Below are positions 8,652 to 16,943 of a stretch of 64,000 nt of DNA, one piece after another (position 1 is the first letter of the stretch; every line of letters starts with the position of its first letter). A model generated the notes under the pieces. It was not told where the DNA came from. It worked only from the letters and a program-made list of their open reading frames with translations, and did not search any database. Made by a program: the position numbers and the translations under genes. Origin of the DNA: Nocardioides ganghwensis (lineage in GTDB: Bacteria; Actinomycetota; Actinomycetes; Propionibacteriales; Nocardioidaceae); the NCBI RefSeq assembly GCF_014779655.1, contig NZ_JACXYX010000007.1, positions 124,001 to 188,000 on the forward strand. Direction: 5' to 3'.

Positions 8652-8903
8652 TCAGGCGGCCCTCTTCGAGCCCTTCTTGTCGGCCTTGCCGGCCTTGCCG
8701 GGCTTGCCGCCCTTGACCGTGACGTCGACCTTGACCAGCTTGCGCTTCTTCACCGTGTAGCCCGGGGGCAGCGTGCCCTCCTTGAGCATCCGCAGCGGGC
8801 AGCGGTTGCACTTGGTGGTGGAGACGCAGCACTTCTTCTTGGGCAGCTTGGCGACCTTGGCCTTGCCCGCCTTCTTCGAAGCGCTCTTGGAACCCACGCC
8901 CAC
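8652..8903 (-). CDS. lysine-rich four-cysteine mini-protein, probably iron-regulated
   Basis: 83 residues, strongly basic at both ends, with a central KKKCCVSTTKCNRCPLRML. Cys25, Cys26, Cys32 and Cys35 make a CC-x5-C-x2-C-P arrangement suitable for binding a metal or Fe-S cluster. Similar short CC...C..CP proteins occur across actinobacteria without assigned function (from memory). The GTG at 8903 is the only sensible start. Directly upstream lies a DtxR/IdeR-type iron box (8917-8935) that overlaps a TAATGT -10 element, so expression should rise when iron is scarce. It is separated from the convergent DUF952 gene by 14 bases. Confidence 0.75.
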   Translation of the reverse strand: MGVGSKSASKKAGKAKVAKLPKKKCCVSTTKCNRCPLRMLKEGTLPPGYTVKKRKLVKVDVTVKGGKPGKAGKADKKGSKRAA

Positions 8904-8916
8904 ACGCTACAGCACA

Positions 8917-8935
8917 TTAGGCAAGGCTTACCTAT
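8917..8935 (-). promoter_or_regulatory. DtxR/IdeR-type iron box
   Basis: The plus strand reads TTAGGCAAGGCTTACCTAT. Compared with the IdeR/DtxR consensus TTAGGTTAGGCTAACCTAA it matches 15 of 19 positions, with both outer half-sites kept. It overlaps TAATGT (minus strand, 8914-8919 complement), a plausible -10 box for the four-cysteine protein, so an iron-loaded repressor would block its promoter. It lies just past the stop of the histidine phosphatase gene. Confidence 0.7.
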
Positions 8936-8940
8936 TTGTC

Positions 8941-9552
8941 TCAGGGGATGGCGGTCCCGGCCCACGACCGTGCGATCCACCCGTCGGCGTCGGCCTCGAG
9001 CGCGACCACGTCACAGTTCGCGAGCGGCCGGTCCCAGCCGTGGGCGGGTGCCAGGTTGGTCGCCAGCGCCGGCGCCGCGAGGGAGATCGCGCCGCCGTGG
9101 CTGACCACCAGCACGGCCTCCCCACGATGGGTGTCCGCGATCTCGGCCAGGACGTCGGAGAACCGGCCGACCACCTCCGCACCGCTCTCGGCCCCCGGGA
9201 CACGGGTGTCGAGGTCGCCCGCCAGCCAGGCCGCGAACGTGTCGCGGAACGGGTCGGAGTCGTACGTCCCACCCGCGTGGTCACCGACGCCGAACTCGCG
9301 CAGCCCGTCCCGCACGACGACGTCGACCCCGAGCACCCCTGCGGCGAGCTCCGCGGTCTGCACGGCGCGCGCCATCGAGCTGCACCACACGGCCGCGATG
9401 CGCTCGGTCGCGAGGCGGGCGCCCAGGTCCCTCGACTGCCGGCGGCCCAGGGGGCTCAACCAGCCGCCCGAGTCGCTCAGCAGCTCGGACTCGTAGAGGG
9501 CCTCGCCGTGCCGGGCCACGAACACCCGGGCGGCGCACTGGAGGTCAGTCAC
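8941..9552 (-). CDS. histidine phosphatase superfamily protein
   Basis: 203 residues of the phosphoglycerate-mutase-like superfamily. The catalytic loop is FVARHGEALYE (RHG with the phosphate-accepting His); the second Arg is in CSSMARAVQTAE, Glu lies in LREFGVGDHAG, and the second catalytic His is in VLVVSHGGAISL. These cytosolic enzymes dephosphorylate small metabolites; the substrate is not predictable. The GTG start at 9552 overlaps the end of the D-amino-acid oxidase gene (GTGACTGA), implying translational coupling. Confidence 0.85.
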   Translation of the reverse strand: MTDLQCAARVFVARHGEALYESELLSDSGGWLSPLGRRQSRDLGARLATERIAAVWCSSMARAVQTAELAAGVLGVDVVVRDGLREFGVGDHAGGTYDSDPFRDTFAAWLAGDLDTRVPGAESGAEVVGRFSDVLAEIADTHRGEAVLVVSHGGAISLAAPALATNLAPAHGWDRPLANCDVVALEADADGWIARSWAGTAIP

Positions 9553-10462
9553 CCGCCAACCCCACCACGTCGTCGGCGCAGCCCCACGACAGGGTGACCC
9601 CGGCGCCACCGTGGCCGTAGCAGTGGACCACGTCCTCGACCCGCTCCACGCGGACCTCGGGCCGCGCCGGCCGGAGCCCGACCTTGTGGCGCAGCACCCG
9701 GGCGCCCTCCAGCGCCGGGACGAGCGCGGCCGCCCGGTGCAGCACCTGCTCCGCGACGGCCGGGTCGGGCGTACGGCTCCACTCCCCCACCACGTCGGTC
9801 CCACCGACGACGATCTCGTGCGTGCGCGGCACCACGTAGGTGAGCCCCGCGCCGTCGAGCGTCCACCGGTCGAGGCCGACCTGCTCGACGACGACCACCT
9901 GTCCCCGCACGGGGTGCACGGAGGGGTCGGCGCCGAAGTGCCGGGCGCCGAGCCCGGTGGCGTTGACGACGAGGCTCCCGTCGCCCGGCAGCGCGGACAG
10001 GTTCATCCGGGTCAGGGTGCCGCCGAGCTCCTCGATCCTGGCGGTCAGCCACCGGAGGTGGACCGGCATGTCGACGACCGGTGCGACGAACGTCCAGCCG
10101 TCGGCGTACCCGGGCGGCAGCGCCGTCTCCCGGTCCAGCGCCGGCACCGCGCTGCGCCACCACGGCTCGGGCTGGTGCTCGCGCAGCACCTCGGTGCCGG
10201 TGAGCATCCGTACGCCGGTGCGCGCGTCGGCGGACAGGTCCTCGAGGACGCCGTACGTCGTCGCCGCCCACGCGGTCACCCGCTCCTGCGGCAGCGCGCG
10301 GTAGGGGTACCAGAGGGCAGCCGCCACGGCGGACGTGGTCTCGAGCGGCAGGTCCCGCGCCACGACGTTCACGCGGTGGCCGGCCTCGAGCAGGCGTACG
10401 GCGCAGGTCAGGCCCACGACGCCGGCCCCGACGACGATCACGCGACGCTCGGAGGAGGTCAT
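9545..10462 (-). CDS. D-amino-acid oxidase
   Basis: A 305-residue FAD flavoprotein that oxidatively deaminates D-amino acids to 2-oxo acids, ammonia and hydrogen peroxide. The dinucleotide loop VIVVGAGVVGLTCAVRLLEAG is at residues 8-28 and ALWYPYRALP near 50-60 is typical of bacterial DAAO. The C-terminal signature is VVHCYGHGGAGVTLSWGCA. In the active-site region GARHFGADPSVHPVRGQVV and TYVVPR carry the expected substrate-contact region. It may process D-Ala or other peptidoglycan-derived D-amino acids. Its stop overlaps the histidine phosphatase start. Confidence 0.88.
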   Translation of the reverse strand: MTSSERRVIVVGAGVVGLTCAVRLLEAGHRVNVVARDLPLETTSAVAAALWYPYRALPQERVTAWAATTYGVLEDLSADARTGVRMLTGTEVLREHQPEPWWRSAVPALDRETALPPGYADGWTFVAPVVDMPVHLRWLTARIEELGGTLTRMNLSALPGDGSLVVNATGLGARHFGADPSVHPVRGQVVVVEQVGLDRWTLDGAGLTYVVPRTHEIVVGGTDVVGEWSRTPDPAVAEQVLHRAAALVPALEGARVLRHKVGLRPARPEVRVERVEDVVHCYGHGGAGVTLSWGCADDVVGLAGD

Positions 10463-10552
10463 GGAGGGAGTGTGCCAGTCCGCGGCGGATCGCCCGGGCG
10501 ACCGGCCCGTCGCGACTTCGGTGGCCCCCCGGTCGAGGCGTCGGTATAGGCG

Positions 10553-12565
10553 TCAGTCGAGGCCGTTGGCCTCGCGGATCACGTCGACGATGCCGCCCAT
10601 GATCTCGGTCAGGCCGTAGTCCTTGGGCGTGTAGACGGCTGCCACGCCGAGCTCGCGCAGGCGGCGGCCGTCGGAGTCGGGGATGATCCCGCCGACGATC
10701 ACCGGGGTGTCGGCCAGGCCGGCCTCGCGCAGGCCGTCGAGGACGTCGGGCACGAGCTCCATGTGCGAGCCCGACAGGATCGACAGGCCGATGCAGTGCA
10801 CGTCCTCGGCCACCGCGGCGGCGACGATCTGCTGCGGGGTGAGCCGGATGCCCTGGTAGACGACCTCGAAGCCGGCGTCGCGGGCGCGCACGGCGACCTG
10901 CTCGGCGCCGTTGGAGTGCCCGTCGAGCCCCGGCTTGCCGACCAGCAGCCGCAGCCGGCCGCCGAGCTCCTCACCCGTGGCGCGGACCCGCTCGCGTACG
11001 GCCGCCAGCTCGGCGCCCGCCTCGGCGACTGCCGCGCCGGTGACCCCGGTCGGGCCGCGGTACTCGCCGAAGACGTCGCGCAGGGTGGCGGCCCACTCCC
11101 CCGTCGTCGCGCCCGCGCGGACGGCGGCCAGGGTCGGCGCCATCAGGTTCGCGTCCGTACGGGCGGCGGCGGCGAGCGCGTCGAGCGCCTCCGCGACCTC
11201 GGCCTCGTCGCGCTCCGACTTCCACGCCTCGACGCTGGCCCGGGCGGTCTTCTCGGCCTCGGGGTCGGCGGCCATGATCGCGCCGTCGAGGTCGGCCGTC
11301 AGCGGCGACGGCTCGGTCGACTCGAACTTGTTGACGCCGACGATGACCTCCTCGCCCGACTCGATCCGGGCGCGGCGGGCGGCGTGGGAGGAGACCAGCT
11401 CGGACTTCATGTAGTCGACGGCCGCGATCGCGCCGCCCATCTCCTGCACGCGGTCGATCTCGGCCTTCGCCCCCTCGACCAGCTCGGCTACCTTGGCCGC
11501 GATCACGTGCGAGCCGTCGAAGATGTCGTCGTACTCCAGCAGGTCGGACTCGAAGGCCAGTACCTGCTGCAGTCGCAGCGACCACTGCTGGTCCCACGGG
11601 CGGGGCAGGCCGAGCGCCTCGTTCCACGCCGGGAGCTGGAGCGCGCGGGCGCGGGCGTTCTTGGACAGCGTGACGCCGAGCATCTCCAGCACGATGCGCT
11701 GGACGTTGTTCTCCGGCTGGGCCTCGGTGAGGCCGAGCGAGTTGACCTGCACGCCGTAGCGGAAGCGGCGCATCTTGGGGTCCTCGACGCCGTAGCGCTC
11801 GCGGGTGATCTCGTCCCAGAGCTGGACGAAGGCCCGCATCTTGCAGGTCTCCTCGACGAAGCGGACGCCGGCGTTGACGAAGAACGAGATCCGGCCGACG
11901 ACCTTCTCGAAGTCGTCGTCGGAGACCTGGCCGGAGGCCTTCACCTCGTCGAGGACCGCGATCGCGGTGCTCAGGGCGTAGGCGAGCTCCTGCGTGGGCG
12001 TGGCACCGGCCTCCTGCAGGTGGTAGCTGCAGATGTTGATCGGGTTCCACTTCGGGATCTGGTGGACCGTGTAGGCGATCATGTCGGCGGTCAGCCGCAT
12101 CGACGCCTCGGGCGGGAAGGCGTACGTCCCGCGGGAGAGGTACTCCTTGATGATGTCGTTCTGGGTGGTGCCGGCCAGCTGGGCGGCGACCTCCTCCGGC
12201 GACAGGTCGGGGTTCTGCTCCTCGGCGACCACCTGGTACATCGCGAGCATCCACATCGCGACCGCGTTGATGGTCATCGAGGTGTTCATCTCGGTCAGCG
12301 GGATCCCGGTGAAGAGCTTGCGCATCTCGCCCAGGTGCGGGACCGGTACGCCGACCTTGCCGACCTCGCCGCGGCTGAGCGGGCTGTCGGGGTCGTAGCC
12401 GGTCTGCGTGGGCAGGTCGAACGCGACGCTGAGGCCGGTCTGCCCCTTGGCCAGGTTCGTGCGGTAGAGCGCGTTGGACGCCTCGGCCGTGGAGTGGCCG
12501 GCGTAGGTGCGCATCACCCAGGGCCGGTCCTTCGCGGGGCGGTCCGTGTGGCCAGAGTCCGTCAT
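10553..12565 (-). CDS. meaA: B12-dependent acyl-CoA mutase MeaA (ethylmalonyl-CoA mutase type)
   Basis: 670 residues, the length of MeaA. The TIM-barrel half carries RTYAGHSTAEASN, GLSVAFDLPTQTGYD and NTSMTINAVAMW. The C-terminal B12-binding domain has KPGLDGHSNG (the DxHxxG motif whose His coordinates cobalt), then GLSILSGSHMELVPD and VIVGGIIPD. The family converts ethylmalonyl-CoA to methylsuccinyl-CoA, or acts in related acyl-CoA mutations, with adenosylcobalamin. Methylmalonyl-CoA mutase is less likely given the near identity to remembered Streptomyces MeaA, and no ccr or other pathway gene is in the window. The adenosyltransferase that makes its cofactor lies about 500 bases away. ATG follows TACCCT by 7 bases. 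Confidence 0.88.
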   Translation of the reverse strand: MTDSGHTDRPAKDRPWVMRTYAGHSTAEASNALYRTNLAKGQTGLSVAFDLPTQTGYDPDSPLSRGEVGKVGVPVPHLGEMRKLFTGIPLTEMNTSMTINAVAMWMLAMYQVVAEEQNPDLSPEEVAAQLAGTTQNDIIKEYLSRGTYAFPPEASMRLTADMIAYTVHQIPKWNPINICSYHLQEAGATPTQELAYALSTAIAVLDEVKASGQVSDDDFEKVVGRISFFVNAGVRFVEETCKMRAFVQLWDEITRERYGVEDPKMRRFRYGVQVNSLGLTEAQPENNVQRIVLEMLGVTLSKNARARALQLPAWNEALGLPRPWDQQWSLRLQQVLAFESDLLEYDDIFDGSHVIAAKVAELVEGAKAEIDRVQEMGGAIAAVDYMKSELVSSHAARRARIESGEEVIVGVNKFESTEPSPLTADLDGAIMAADPEAEKTARASVEAWKSERDEAEVAEALDALAAAARTDANLMAPTLAAVRAGATTGEWAATLRDVFGEYRGPTGVTGAAVAEAGAELAAVRERVRATGEELGGRLRLLVGKPGLDGHSNGAEQVAVRARDAGFEVVYQGIRLTPQQIVAAAVAEDVHCIGLSILSGSHMELVPDVLDGLREAGLADTPVIVGGIIPDSDGRRLRELGVAAVYTPKDYGLTEIMGGIVDVIREANGLD

Positions 12566-12572
12566 AGCCGAC

Positions 12573-12578
12573 AGGGTA
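12573..12578 (-). promoter_or_regulatory. -10 box TACCCT, leaderless promoter of meaA
   Basis: On the minus strand TACCCT ends 7 bases before the meaA ATG; there is no ribosome-binding site between them. Confidence 0.45.
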
Positions 12579-12626
12579 GGGCGACGGTTACCCGGGAGTC
12601 ACCGGGCTGGAGGTGTGACGGATGCC

Positions 12627-12935
12627 TCAGGCGGTGGCGGCGACCCGCTCGACCTCGATGGCGTGGGCCAGCCGGGCCAGGTGCGCCATCCGGCGGACCG
12701 CCGGCCCGGGGTTGCGCACGGTGAGGTGGTGACCGGAGAGCCAGGCGTGCCGCGTGGCGACCGCCAGCAGGCGGAGGGCGGTCAGGTCGATCGTGGACAC
12801 GTCGGTCATGTCGATGACCACGTCGTCGTCGAAGGTGTCGATGCGCTCGTAGATGGCGTTGCGCACCTCCCACGTGCTGCGCACGTCGAAGTCGCCGTGC
12901 AGTACGAGCGTGTGACCCTGCGAGACGATGTCCAT
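12627..12935 (-). CDS. STAS-domain protein, anti-sigma factor antagonist type
   Basis: A single 102-residue STAS domain: LVLHGDFDVRSTWEVRNAIY, then DVVIDMTDVSTIDLTALRLL. The segment DLTALRLL aligns with the DSSGLGV phosphorylation loop of SpoIIAA, so Thr would replace the phosphorylatable Ser and the usual Gly is Ala. Such proteins bind RsbW-like kinases and free the sigma factor. The rsbW-sigF pair at 59.8 kb is a possible but unproven partner. ATG 12935 has AGGAG six bases upstream; an alternative ATG lies 33 bases earlier. Confidence 0.8.
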   Translation of the reverse strand: MDIVSQGHTLVLHGDFDVRSTWEVRNAIYERIDTFDDDVVIDMTDVSTIDLTALRLLAVATRHAWLSGHHLTVRNPGPAVRRMAHLARLAHAIEVERVAATA

Positions 12936-13077
12936 CCGGTGCTCCTGACCGGCGTCCCCCGACGCCATGCTGTGACTGCTGTCACTCCTACTGACGTAGT
13001 TGTACCCCTCCCGGTTGCATCCATGCTTCACCTTTTTCGGCGAGTCACCGCGAGGCCGGCCCCGAGGGGCCCGCCGA

Positions 13078-13083
13078 TAGGCT
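13078..13083 (+). promoter_or_regulatory. -10 box TAGGCT, leaderless promoter of the cobalamin adenosyltransferase
   Basis: TAGGCT ends 6 bases before the ATG at 13090, with no Shine-Dalgarno. Confidence 0.5.
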
Positions 13084-13089
13084 CCGCAC

Positions 13090-13662
13090 ATGGTCAACCT
13101 GACGCGCATCTACACCCGCACCGGCGACGCCGGGCGCACCCGGCTCGGCGACATGAGCGAGACGTCGAAGACCGACCTGCGCCTCGAGGCGTACGCCTGC
13201 GTCGACGAGGGCAACGCCCACATCGGCGTCGCCCTCGCCCAGGGCGACCTCGCCGACGACGTGGTCGCCGTGCTCACCCGTGTGCAGAACGACCTCTTCG
13301 ACGTCGGCGCCGACTTCTCCACGCCCGTCGTGGAGGACCCGAAGTACCCCCCGCTGCGGGTCGAGCAGGACTACGTCGACCGCCTCGAGGCGTGGTGCGA
13401 CCACTACAACGAGGAGCTCCCGGCGCTCCGCTCGTTCATCCTCAACGGCGGCACGCTCGGCGCCGCGCACCTGCACGTCGCGCGCACGGTCGTACGCCGG
13501 GCCGAGCGCGCCGGCTGGGCCGCGTGGGCGGAGCACGAGGACACCATGAACGTCCTCGCCATCACCTACCTCAACCGGCTCTCCGACCTGCTGTTCATCC
13601 TCGCCCGCCACGCCAACCGCGAGAACGGCGACGTCCTGTGGGTGCCGGGCGGGGAGCGCTGA
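13090..13662 (+). CDS. PduO-type corrinoid adenosyltransferase
   Basis: 190 residues. The N-terminal RIYTRTGDAGRTRLGDM is the ATP-binding signature of PduO-type ATP:cob(I)alamin adenosyltransferases. It is followed by VDEGNAHIG, the helical core, and RRAERAGW...AITYLNRLSDLLFILARHAN with the conserved Arg/Asn/Asp residues of the active site. It makes adenosylcobalamin, the cofactor of the nearby MeaA mutase. The same gene lies near atpC and nucS in Mycobacterium tuberculosis (Rv1314c), supporting the assignment. Start ATG follows TAGGCT by 6 bases. Confidence 0.93.
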   Translation: MVNLTRIYTRTGDAGRTRLGDMSETSKTDLRLEAYACVDEGNAHIGVALAQGDLADDVVAVLTRVQNDLFDVGADFSTPVVEDPKYPPLRVEQDYVDRLEAWCDHYNEELPALRSFILNGGTLGAAHLHVARTVVRRAERAGWAAWAEHEDTMNVLAITYLNRLSDLLFILARHANRENGDVLWVPGGER

Positions 13663-13701
13663 CCCTCCCCCCTCCACCCGGACCGGAGCCTGTGGAGAGC
13701 G

Positions 13702-13724
13702 ACCGCCCGGTGTCGCCGGGCGGT
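13702..13724. terminator. hairpin between adenosyltransferase and SNF2 genes
   Basis: ACCGCCCGG and CCGGGCGGT pair perfectly around a 5-base loop TGTCG, 40 bases after the adenosyltransferase stop and 17 bases before the helicase ATG. No T-tract follows; it could terminate or attenuate transcription into the helicase. Confidence 0.45.
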
Positions 13725-13741
13725 GACACGATGGGCGCGAC

Positions 13742-16700
13742 ATGGACATCCGCGACGCGCTCACCGACTCCTACCTCGCCGGGTTCTTCGACCTCGGCGC
13801 GCTGGGCCGCGCCCGGGGTTACGCCGACGCGGTCGAGGACCTCGAGGTCGTCCACGAGACCGACAGCAGCCTGACGGCGACCGCGTCCGTGTGGGGCACC
13901 GCCCCGCACCCCTACCGCGTGCAGCTCCACGCCGAGGTCGACGCCGCCGCCGACTGGGTCTTCAGCTCGTGCTCGTGCCCCGTGGGACGGATGTGCAAGC
14001 ACGGGGCGGCGGTCGCGCTGCGCCTCCGCGCGCCCGCGCGGTTCCTCGAGGCCGCACCCGGACCCGCCCCGGACGGCGCGCGGGCCGAACCGCCGTGGCG
14101 ACGCCAGCTCGCGCGGCTCACCGACGAGCTCGAGGCGCGGGCGAGGTCGACCCTCAGCGGCCAGGGGCTCGGCCTCGAGGTCGCCCGCCGGCCCCCGTCG
14201 CGCTGGTCGCGCAGCACGGCCGGCGAGCTGTCGATGCGACCCGTACGCCCCGGAGCCCGCCGCGGCTGGGCACGCAGCGGAGCCGAGTGGAGCGACCTCG
14301 CCGGTCCCGTCGCGAGGTCGCGCTACGTCCCTGCGCAGGTCGACGCCCTGCAGGCGCTGCACCGCGGCCTCGTGTCGCGGCACTCCTACCTCGTGGCCGG
14401 CGCGGCCCCCCTGCTCGACGACTACGGCGACCGGCTCGTGCCCGTGCTGCGCGAGGCGCTCGCCCGGGGCGTCACCCTCGTCGCCGGCGCCGGCCTGTCC
14501 TCGGTGACGGTCGCCGCGGAGCCGGCGGCGGTCGTCGCCGATCTCACGGAGGTCGACGGAAGGCCCACTCTGGAGGTGTCGGTCCGGACCGACGACCGGC
14601 GCTGGCGGGCGGGCGAGGTCGTGCCGATAGGCCGGCCGGCCACCTCGGTGGCGCTCGTCGACGGCGACGACGTCGTCCTCGCCGCCCTGTCCGAGCCCTG
14701 CCAGGACTCCGTGATGGACCTCGTGCTGGGGCGTCCGGTCGTCGCCGCACCCGACGAGCGGGCAGACTTCCTCGAGGCGCTCGCGCCCGTGGTCCGGGGG
14801 CTCCGGGTCGAGTCGTCCGACGGATCCGTGGAGGTCCCGGCCGCCCCGCGACCACGGCTCGCGCTGACGGTGACCTGGCAGTCCTCGACGCAGGCCGACC
14901 TCGACTGGTCCTGGGTCTACGGCGACCGGCGCTCGCCGCTGTCGAGCCCGGACGCGCTCGGCGGCGCACGCGACCCGGAGGCCGAGCGGTCGATCCTCGC
15001 CGACGTGCCGGACGGGCTCCTCGGCACCGCGACGGCCTCGGGTGGGGACGCCCTCGCCCTCGCCCTGCACGACCTGCCCCACCTGCGCATGCTCCCCGAC
15101 CTCGAGGTCGAGGAGGTCGGTCCACCCGACTTCCGGGAGTCGACCGCGGCGCCCGAGATCTCCTTCGTCCTGGCCGAGGCACAGCCCGACCACACCGACT
15201 GGCTCGACCTCGAGGTGCTGGTCAGCATCGACGGGGAGCAGGTGCCGTTGCCCGACGTGCTGGCTGCGGTGACGCGCGACGAGGATTTCCTCGTCCTGCC
15301 GAGCGGCACCTACGTCTCCCTCGACCGCCCGGAGTTCTCCCGGCTCCACGAGGCGGTGGCGCTCGCGGCGCAGCTGCGCGAGTCCGAGCCGGGGCGGCTG
15401 AGCGTCGGCAGCGGCGACCTCGGAGCCTGGGCGGAGCTCGCGGAGATCGGCGCCGTGGACGCGCGGGCCGCGACGTGGGTGGAGCGCGCGACTGCCCTGC
15501 GCGACCTCGACGAGATGCCCCGCCCCGGCGTCCCGGCCGGCCTGACCACGACGCTGCGCCCCTACCAGCTCGAGGGCTTCTGGTGGCTGGCCTTCCTCCA
15601 CGAGCACGGCCTCGGCGGGATCCTGGCCGACGACATGGGCCTGGGCAAGACGCTCCAGGTGCTCGCCCTCGTCCAGCACACCAGGTCCGCGCAGGGTGCC
15701 GCACCATTCCTCGTCGTCGCCCCCACCAGCGTGGTCTCCGCGTGGCGGCAGCAGGCGGCCACGCACGCGCCGGGGCTGCGCGTCGGGGTCGTACGCCGCC
15801 GCAGCGACGACGTCGCGGCCCTCGCCGCCGCCAGCGACGTCGTGGTCACCACCTACGCCGTGCTCCGCCTCGAGCGGGAGCAGTTCGCCGCCCGCCAGTG
15901 GGGCGGCCTCGTGCTCGACGAGGCGCAGCAGGTCAAGAACCACCAGGGCAAGACCTACGCCGCCGCGCGGGCGATCGACGCCGACTTCCGCCTCGCCGTC
16001 ACCGGCACGCCCTTCGAGAACCGGCTGCTGGAGCTGTGGGCACTCCTCTCGCTCGCCGCCCCTGGCCTCTACCCCACCGCCCGCCGCTTCCGCGAGGTGG
16101 TCGTGGGGCCGGTGGAGAAGGACGGCGACGAGGCGGCTCTGCGGCGCTTCCGCACCCGCATCCGGCCCTTCGTGCTGCGACGCACCAAGGACCTGGTCGC
16201 GACCGAGCTGCCGCCCAAGCAGGAGCAGGTCCTCGACGTCGACCTGGGGCCGCGGCACCGCAGGATCTACGACACCCACCTGGCCAAGGAGCGCCAGAAG
16301 ATCCTCGGCCTCGTGGAGGACTTCGAACGCAACCGGGTCGCCATCTTCTCTGCGCTCACCCGGCTGCGGCAGCTGGCCCTCGACCCGGCGCTGGTCGACG
16401 CCACCCACGAGCACGTCGGCTCGGCCAAGACCGACCTGCTGAGCGAGCACCTGGTCGAGATCACCGCCGAGGGCCACCGGTCCCTGGTGTTCAGCACGTT
16501 CACGACGTTCCTGCGCCGGGTGCGCGACCGGCTGACCGAGGAGGGCGTCGCCACCGTCTACCTCGACGGCACGACCCGCGACCGCGAGGCCGTGATCGAC
16601 GCCTTCCGCGCCGGGGAGGCTCCTGTGTTCCTGATCAGCCTCAAGGCCGGTGGCACCGGCCTGACGCTCACCGAGGCCGACTACGTCTTCCTGCTCGACC

Positions 16701-16927
16701 CCTGGTGGAACCCTGCCGCCGAGGCGCAGGCCGTGGACCGCGCCCACCGGATCGGGCAGTCGCAGCACGTCCACGTCTACCGACTCGTCGCGACCGACAC
16801 CATCGAGGAGAAGGTGATGGCCCTCAAGGCGCGCAAGGCCGAGCTCTTCGCCAAGGTGATCGACGGTGGCGGCGCGTCGACGACGGGGATCACGGCCGCG
16901 GACATCCGCGGCCTCTTCGACGACTGA
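13742..16927 (+). CDS. SWIM zinc-finger SNF2-family helicase
   Basis: 1061 residues. A SWIM zinc finger opens the protein (CSCPVGRMCKHG, about residues 79-90), followed by a long poorly conserved middle. The SNF2 ATPase starts near residue 605: RPYQLEGFWWLAFLHEHGLG, motif I ADDMGLGKTLQ, motif II DEAQ, motif III TGTPFEN. The helicase C-terminal lobe has FSTFTTFLRRV, SLKAGGTGLTLTEADYVFLL and motif VI AHRIGQ. These are ATP-driven DNA translocases that remodel protein-DNA complexes, probably in repair or transcription restart. Upstream CACGAT and the first ATG set the start, without a strong Shine-Dalgarno. Confidence 0.92.
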   Translation: MDIRDALTDSYLAGFFDLGALGRARGYADAVEDLEVVHETDSSLTATASVWGTAPHPYRVQLHAEVDAAADWVFSSCSCPVGRMCKHGAAVALRLRAPARFLEAAPGPAPDGARAEPPWRRQLARLTDELEARARSTLSGQGLGLEVARRPPSRWSRSTAGELSMRPVRPGARRGWARSGAEWSDLAGPVARSRYVPAQVDALQALHRGLVSRHSYLVAGAAPLLDDYGDRLVPVLREALARGVTLVAGAGLSSVTVAAEPAAVVADLTEVDGRPTLEVSVRTDDRRWRAGEVVPIGRPATSVALVDGDDVVLAALSEPCQDSVMDLVLGRPVVAAPDERADFLEALAPVVRGLRVESSDGSVEVPAAPRPRLALTVTWQSSTQADLDWSWVYGDRRSPLSSPDALGGARDPEAERSILADVPDGLLGTATASGGDALALALHDLPHLRMLPDLEVEEVGPPDFRESTAAPEISFVLAEAQPDHTDWLDLEVLVSIDGEQVPLPDVLAAVTRDEDFLVLPSGTYVSLDRPEFSRLHEAVALAAQLRESEPGRLSVGSGDLGAWAELAEIGAVDARAATWVERATALRDLDEMPRPGVPAGLTTTLRPYQLEGFWWLAFLHEHGLGGILADDMGLGKTLQVLALVQHTRSAQGAAPFLVVAPTSVVSAWRQQAATHAPGLRVGVVRRRSDDVAALAAASDVVVTTYAVLRLEREQFAARQWGGLVLDEAQQVKNHQGKTYAAARAIDADFRLAVTGTPFENRLLELWALLSLAAPGLYPTARRFREVVVGPVEKDGDEAALRRFRTRIRPFVLRRTKDLVATELPPKQEQVLDVDLGPRHRRIYDTHLAKERQKILGLVEDFERNRVAIFSALTRLRQLALDPALVDATHEHVGSAKTDLLSEHLVEITAEGHRSLVFSTFTTFLRRVRDRLTEEGVATVYLDGTTRDREAVIDAFRAGEAPVFLISLKAGGTGLTLTEADYVFLLDPWWNPAAEAQAVDRAHRIGQSQHVHVYRLVATDTIEEKVMALKARKAELFAKVIDGGGASTTGITAADIRGLFDD

Positions 16928-16943
16928 GACGCCGCCGCACGCG

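Noticed and set aside
10553..12565. Naming the B12 mutase as methylmalonyl-CoA mutase
   Set aside because: Single-chain length of 670 residues and N-terminal sequence fit MeaA; methylmalonyl-CoA mutase large subunits are about 720 residues and usually paired with a small subunit gene.
13595..16774. Open frame of about 1060 codons opposite the SNF2 helicase
   Set aside because: Composition bias only; the helicase motifs lie on the other strand in order.
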